Part shown: one piece after another, positions 5,020-7,408 of the stretch
Numbering within the stretch: the first letter of the stretch is position 1
Layout of the letters: every line of letters starts with the position of its first letter
Translations under genes and position numbers: made by a program
Notes under the pieces: model-generated
Databases searched by the model: none
The model's input: only the letters and a program-made list of their open reading frames with translations
Told to the model about the DNA's origin: nothing
Assembly: GCA_937892025.1 (NCBI GenBank)
Contig: CALAVA010000095.1
Span: forward strand, 1-7,408
Source: an uncultured Bacteroidales bacterium
GTDB lineage: Bacteria > Bacteroidota > Bacteroidia > Bacteroidales > WCHB1-69
Direction: 5' to 3'
DNA: 7,408 nt

Positions 5020-6447
5020 TTAAAAAAACAAGGTTGTAGAAAATAAAAATCTGAGATTATGAACAGCATGTATTTGTGCATTGGGATAATCTGTATTTGT
5101 TTTTTGCACAACTCCCACACTATTGCGTGTGTTTCCATAGCAAACCGAGGTGTATTCAGGTTCAAAGGAAAATTGCAGTTTTTTTGCATTATATTTTATG
5201 CGAGGGGCAATTCTGTATATATTTTTGATATTAAAGTTGCTCATAAAGTAACTATTGGCATTATTCCAATCTTGAATGTTTGATAAAGCACCGAGATTTT
5301 CGCAATAACCGGCAAAAATGGCAAATTCCCATGCTTTGATATTGGCATAAATATCTATCCAAGCACTGATGTTGTGTAATCCTACATATTCATAATCAAT
5401 GTTTTGATTTAATGGAAGTGGATTGTAGTATTTGATAGCATAGCCTCCAACGGTAAGCATATCGTTAAAGCCGCAAGTCCAGACCACTTTGGCTTTTATC
5501 CCTATTTGATTATCTGTTTTCAAATAGGAGCAATGGTGAAAAAACAATAGTCCAGCCCAACTATGCACACCTTTTTGAGTAGCGATATTGTCTGCTGTTG
5601 TCTCTCTCGGAATCAGATATTTGTAATCTCCACCCAAACCGAATAGGGTAGAGTTTTTCTTTTCTTTGTCAAATTTGAAATAATATTGCAAACCAGATTC
5701 AGGAATGGCACTATATCTTAAATATTCCGAACTGCTACCATTGGGTCCCAAACTGCTATAATCTCTTTGTGAGTTAATATAAACTATTAGATGATGATAT
5801 TTTCCCAAAGTTTGGTCTAAACGAATTTGAGGTGCACGGCTGAAAGGTTGAAATGGAGCACCTGCACTTCCGCTGACGGTATAGGCAAAACAATCTTCGG
5901 TAAACAAAGGATGCCACGATTGACCAATGAGCAGTTTTGTGTTGGTCCATTGTAGTGAAATAAAGGCATGACGCAGTGAAAAACTATTGCTCGTTATGTT
6001 AGAAACGCCAATAAACCAGCCTTCTACTAAACCAGAAATGTTGGCTCCAAGAGCTTGTGGGGCTTGAATACGTATGCTCAAACGTGTGTTCATCGCCAAC
6101 AAATTGAAAGAAGAGCGTGCATTGATATCTTTTCCATTGGCATCCAAGACTATATCTTGTGGATAAAGGGTCAAAATGCCTTCTCGAGCGTTTACATTGT
6201 GGCGTGTGTCCCAATTTAAATCCACACCAACATAGCCACCAACTTTTACACCCCATTGCTGGGGAGTGTTTTCACTGAGATAATCAGAAGTAGTGTATTT
6301 GAGATTGGTAGCGGTGCTATCAAGGTGAAAAAACGTCCAAAATTTGCTCCTCTCTTTTTTCCGATTTATAGAAAAGTCTGTAGCAGAAATGCTTCCTATA
6401 TAAGAACATAGGAGAAGAAAAAACAATAATATTTTTTTTCGTTGCAT
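5020..6447 (-). CDS. Outer-membrane beta-barrel porin, DcaP-like
   Basis: A predicted trimeric-porin-like barrel for diffusion of small solutes. I start it at the internal ATG 6445-6447 (475 residues), since this puts a standard signal peptide first: MQRKK, then the hydrophobic ILLFFLLLCSYIG and a cleavage site near SISA-TD. An upstream in-frame ATG (6481-6483) would add 12 residues and bury the signal. Numbered from that upstream ATG: GVKVGGYVGVDLNWDTR (78-94) is a typical first strand, SFNLLAMNTRLSIRIQAP (125-142) and GLVEGWFIG (151-159) resemble the FNxxxSRLG / EGDFFG strands of DcaP-like porins, and FSLRHAFISL...KLLIGQSWHPLF (168-194) is the best family mark. The chain ends ...LFSTTLFF with a terminal phenylalanine, the usual beta-signal for the BAM complex. 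No TonB box or plug domain is seen. The substrate is unknown. The assignment to DcaP-like rests on motif order recalled from the family. Confidence 0.75.
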   Translation of the reverse strand: MQRKKILLFFLLLCSYIGSISATDFSINRKKERSKFWTFFHLDSTATNLKYTTSDYLSENTPQQWGVKVGGYVGVDLNWDTRHNVNAREGILTLYPQDIVLDANGKDINARSSFNLLAMNTRLSIRIQAPQALGANISGLVEGWFIGVSNITSNSFSLRHAFISLQWTNTKLLIGQSWHPLFTEDCFAYTVSGSAGAPFQPFSRAPQIRLDQTLGKYHHLIVYINSQRDYSSLGPNGSSSEYLRYSAIPESGLQYYFKFDKEKKNSTLFGLGGDYKYLIPRETTADNIATQKGVHSWAGLLFFHHCSYLKTDNQIGIKAKVVWTCGFNDMLTVGGYAIKYYNPLPLNQNIDYEYVGLHNISAWIDIYANIKAWEFAIFAGYCENLGALSNIQDWNNANSYFMSNFNIKNIYRIAPRIKYNAKKLQFSFEPEYTSVCYGNTRNSVGVVQKTNTDYPNAQIHAVHNLRFLFSTTLFF

Positions 6448-6522
6448 AATAAAACTATCAAAAAGCGACATTAAGTTACGCATTAAATCACATATTTTAA
6501 ATTAACATTCAGTAAATTTGTG

Positions 6523-6530
6523 TAAAAGTA
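6523..6530 (-). promoter_or_regulatory. Possible -7 box for the porin
   Basis: TACTTTTA matches TAnnTTTG except the last base and lies 75 nt before the chosen porin start. No well-spaced TTTG is visible upstream. Weak support; given because the 66-nt gap after the right-edge gene has nothing better on this strand. Confidence 0.2.
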
Positions 6531-6548
6531 CATTTCCCAATCATACAA

Positions 6549-7406
6549 CTACTTGCCAATAATTAATGTACTAATGTTTTTTTCGTCAAAAATTTCATCT
6601 TTTTGTATTCTTATAATACAAAGTGAACAATAATCACTATCAAAAGTAAATACTAATTTATTTATGTTTTCATTTTCTAATTGAGATATATAATATTTGT
6701 TAGAAGTGTACTCAGTTATAGAATCATCTATATTTTGATTAAGGACTAAATTAGTTGGCTCATTTTTATAATTTTTATTAAACATTACTAAAAACTCATT
6801 TAATTGATAATATAAACTTGTTTCTCTTGTAAATACTCCAAAATGCAGTTCGCAACCTAAACCACAATTTTCCAAATTTTCTTTAGTTATTATTATTTTA
6901 TTCAATTCGTGATTATATTTCAAATAATTAGATTTGTCATTATCTTCTGCAGTTGGTAATTTAACTCTTCTATCCCAATTAGAAAACATTTCTACAGTAT
7001 TTTTTTTAACAATTTTAGCCACTAATTCATTTGCTCCTAATCTGTTATTTAATATTATTTCAGAAGGAAATTCATTTTTTCCTATATCAGTATAATAATA
7101 AATATATTTCGTTTTTTGTTTTAAACTTGTATAATATTGTCCAGCAGTGATTGATTCGAAACGCATTTCAGCATTATGTATATAGGAAGGAGTTTTCCCA
7201 CTTGAAGATATTTCTATCTTAAATTTATTTTTTCTTTCTTTATTATTCCCATTATCTGTTTTTAAAGGAAGTCTTATATATATGCTTATAGGACATAAAT
7301 TGATAAAATCTTTATAATTATTAATACCAGAATTGTCGTTTTTTGAACAATATTTTTTGAGCACATTTACATACAAGACTATTTTTTCATAAAAAATATT
7401 CTTCAT
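6549..7406 (-). CDS. Unrecognised AT-rich protein at the window edge (possibly 5'-partial)
   Basis: An open frame of 285 codons from ATG 7404-7406 to TAG 6549-6551. Only two bases lie beyond the ATG, so the true start may be outside the window. I do not recognise a bacterial family. Seen: no signal peptide at this start; strong N, K, I and Y bias; a largely beta-type pattern, for example KFKIEISSSG (61-70), YIYYYTDIGKNEF (101-113) and KLVFTFDSDY (250-259); two close cysteine pairs, C181/C185 (CGLGC) and C260/C263 (CSLC); and SNWDRRVKLPT (142-152). Four 60-base lines counted by eye (6661-6900) hold about 20-25% G+C, against 53% and 47% in two lines of the adjacent porin gene. That contrast points to foreign origin or to a contig join between 6484 and 6548. 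The motif pattern faintly recalls large extracellular proteins of ciliates, a memory impression and not a search result. Confidence 0.55.
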   Translation of the reverse strand: MKNIFYEKIVLYVNVLKKYCSKNDNSGINNYKDFINLCPISIYIRLPLKTDNGNNKERKNKFKIEISSSGKTPSYIHNAEMRFESITAGQYYTSLKQKTKYIYYYTDIGKNEFPSEIILNNRLGANELVAKIVKKNTVEMFSNWDRRVKLPTAEDNDKSNYLKYNHELNKIIITKENLENCGLGCELHFGVFTRETSLYYQLNEFLVMFNKNYKNEPTNLVLNQNIDDSITEYTSNKYYISQLENENINKLVFTFDSDYCSLCIIRIQKDEIFDEKNISTLIIGK

Positions 7407-7408
7407 AG

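Noticed and set aside
5059..5283. Plus-strand 74-codon frame and a CACAC/GTGTG inverted repeat near 5120 inside the porin gene
   Set aside because: The frame is antisense to beta-barrel coding sequence. The stem is only 5 bp, inside a coding region and not placed to end any gene.
5999..6256. Minus-strand 85-codon frame within the porin gene
   Set aside because: Overlaps the porin in another frame on the same strand, with no motif and no start signal.
6513..6520. Plus-strand TAAATTTG, a match to the -7 consensus
   Set aside because: The only gene downstream on this strand would lie antisense to the right-edge gene. A single match in AT-rich sequence is expected by chance.

Overview
The window looks like a piece of a Bacteroidetes (probably Bacteroidales) chromosome. 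The AT-rich spacers carry Bacteroidetes-type -7 boxes (TAnnTTTG), Shine-Dalgarno sequences are weak or absent, and the gene content fits: a DcaP-like porin, a divergent DUF62 protein and a surface-glycan glycosyltransferase. All complete genes lie on the minus strand, so transcription runs from the right edge to the left. Only a partial gene at the left edge is on the plus strand.

Read in the direction of transcription: (1) a very AT-rich, unrecognised protein at the right edge (7406-6549); (2) an outer-membrane beta-barrel porin (6447-5020); (3) a DUF62 / SAM hydroxide adenosyltransferase-fold protein (4965-4069), closely followed by (4) a low-molecular-weight protein tyrosine phosphatase (4052-3573); (5) a 37-codon fragment of a glycosyltransferase gene (3485-3372); (6) an AlbA_2 / HATPase_c_4 ATP-binding regulator-like protein (3320-1638) with its own promoter; (7) an intact GT4-like glycosyltransferase (1570-248). 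On the opposite strand, converging with it and overlapping by 17 nt, is (8) the end of a DegT/DnrJ/EryC1-type sugar aminotransferase (1-264).

Two parts stand out. First, the AlbA_2 gene sits between two copies of the 5' end of the same glycosyltransferase gene. Over 93 nt the copies differ at 12 positions, 11 of them silent, so they diverged as functional coding sequence and are not a fresh target-site duplication. The upstream copy stops two codons after homology ends, and the AlbA_2 promoter begins right there. This looks like a cargo gene spliced into a glycan gene while the glycosyltransferase was kept or restored behind it. Second, the right-edge gene is about 20-25% GC in the stretches counted, against about 45-53% in sampled stretches of the porin gene. 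Its protein does not look like a standard bacterial family, so it is either a recent import or a sign of contig chimerism.

Functionally, the left third (aminotransferase remnant, glycosyltransferase, AlbA_2 insertion, possibly the tyrosine phosphatase) resembles the variable edge of an O-antigen, capsule or exopolysaccharide locus. The middle (phosphatase, DUF62 protein, porin) looks like ordinary chromosomal background. I found no tRNA, rRNA, CRISPR array, transposase or integrase. No gap between genes exceeds 300 bases once the glycosyltransferase fragment is counted.
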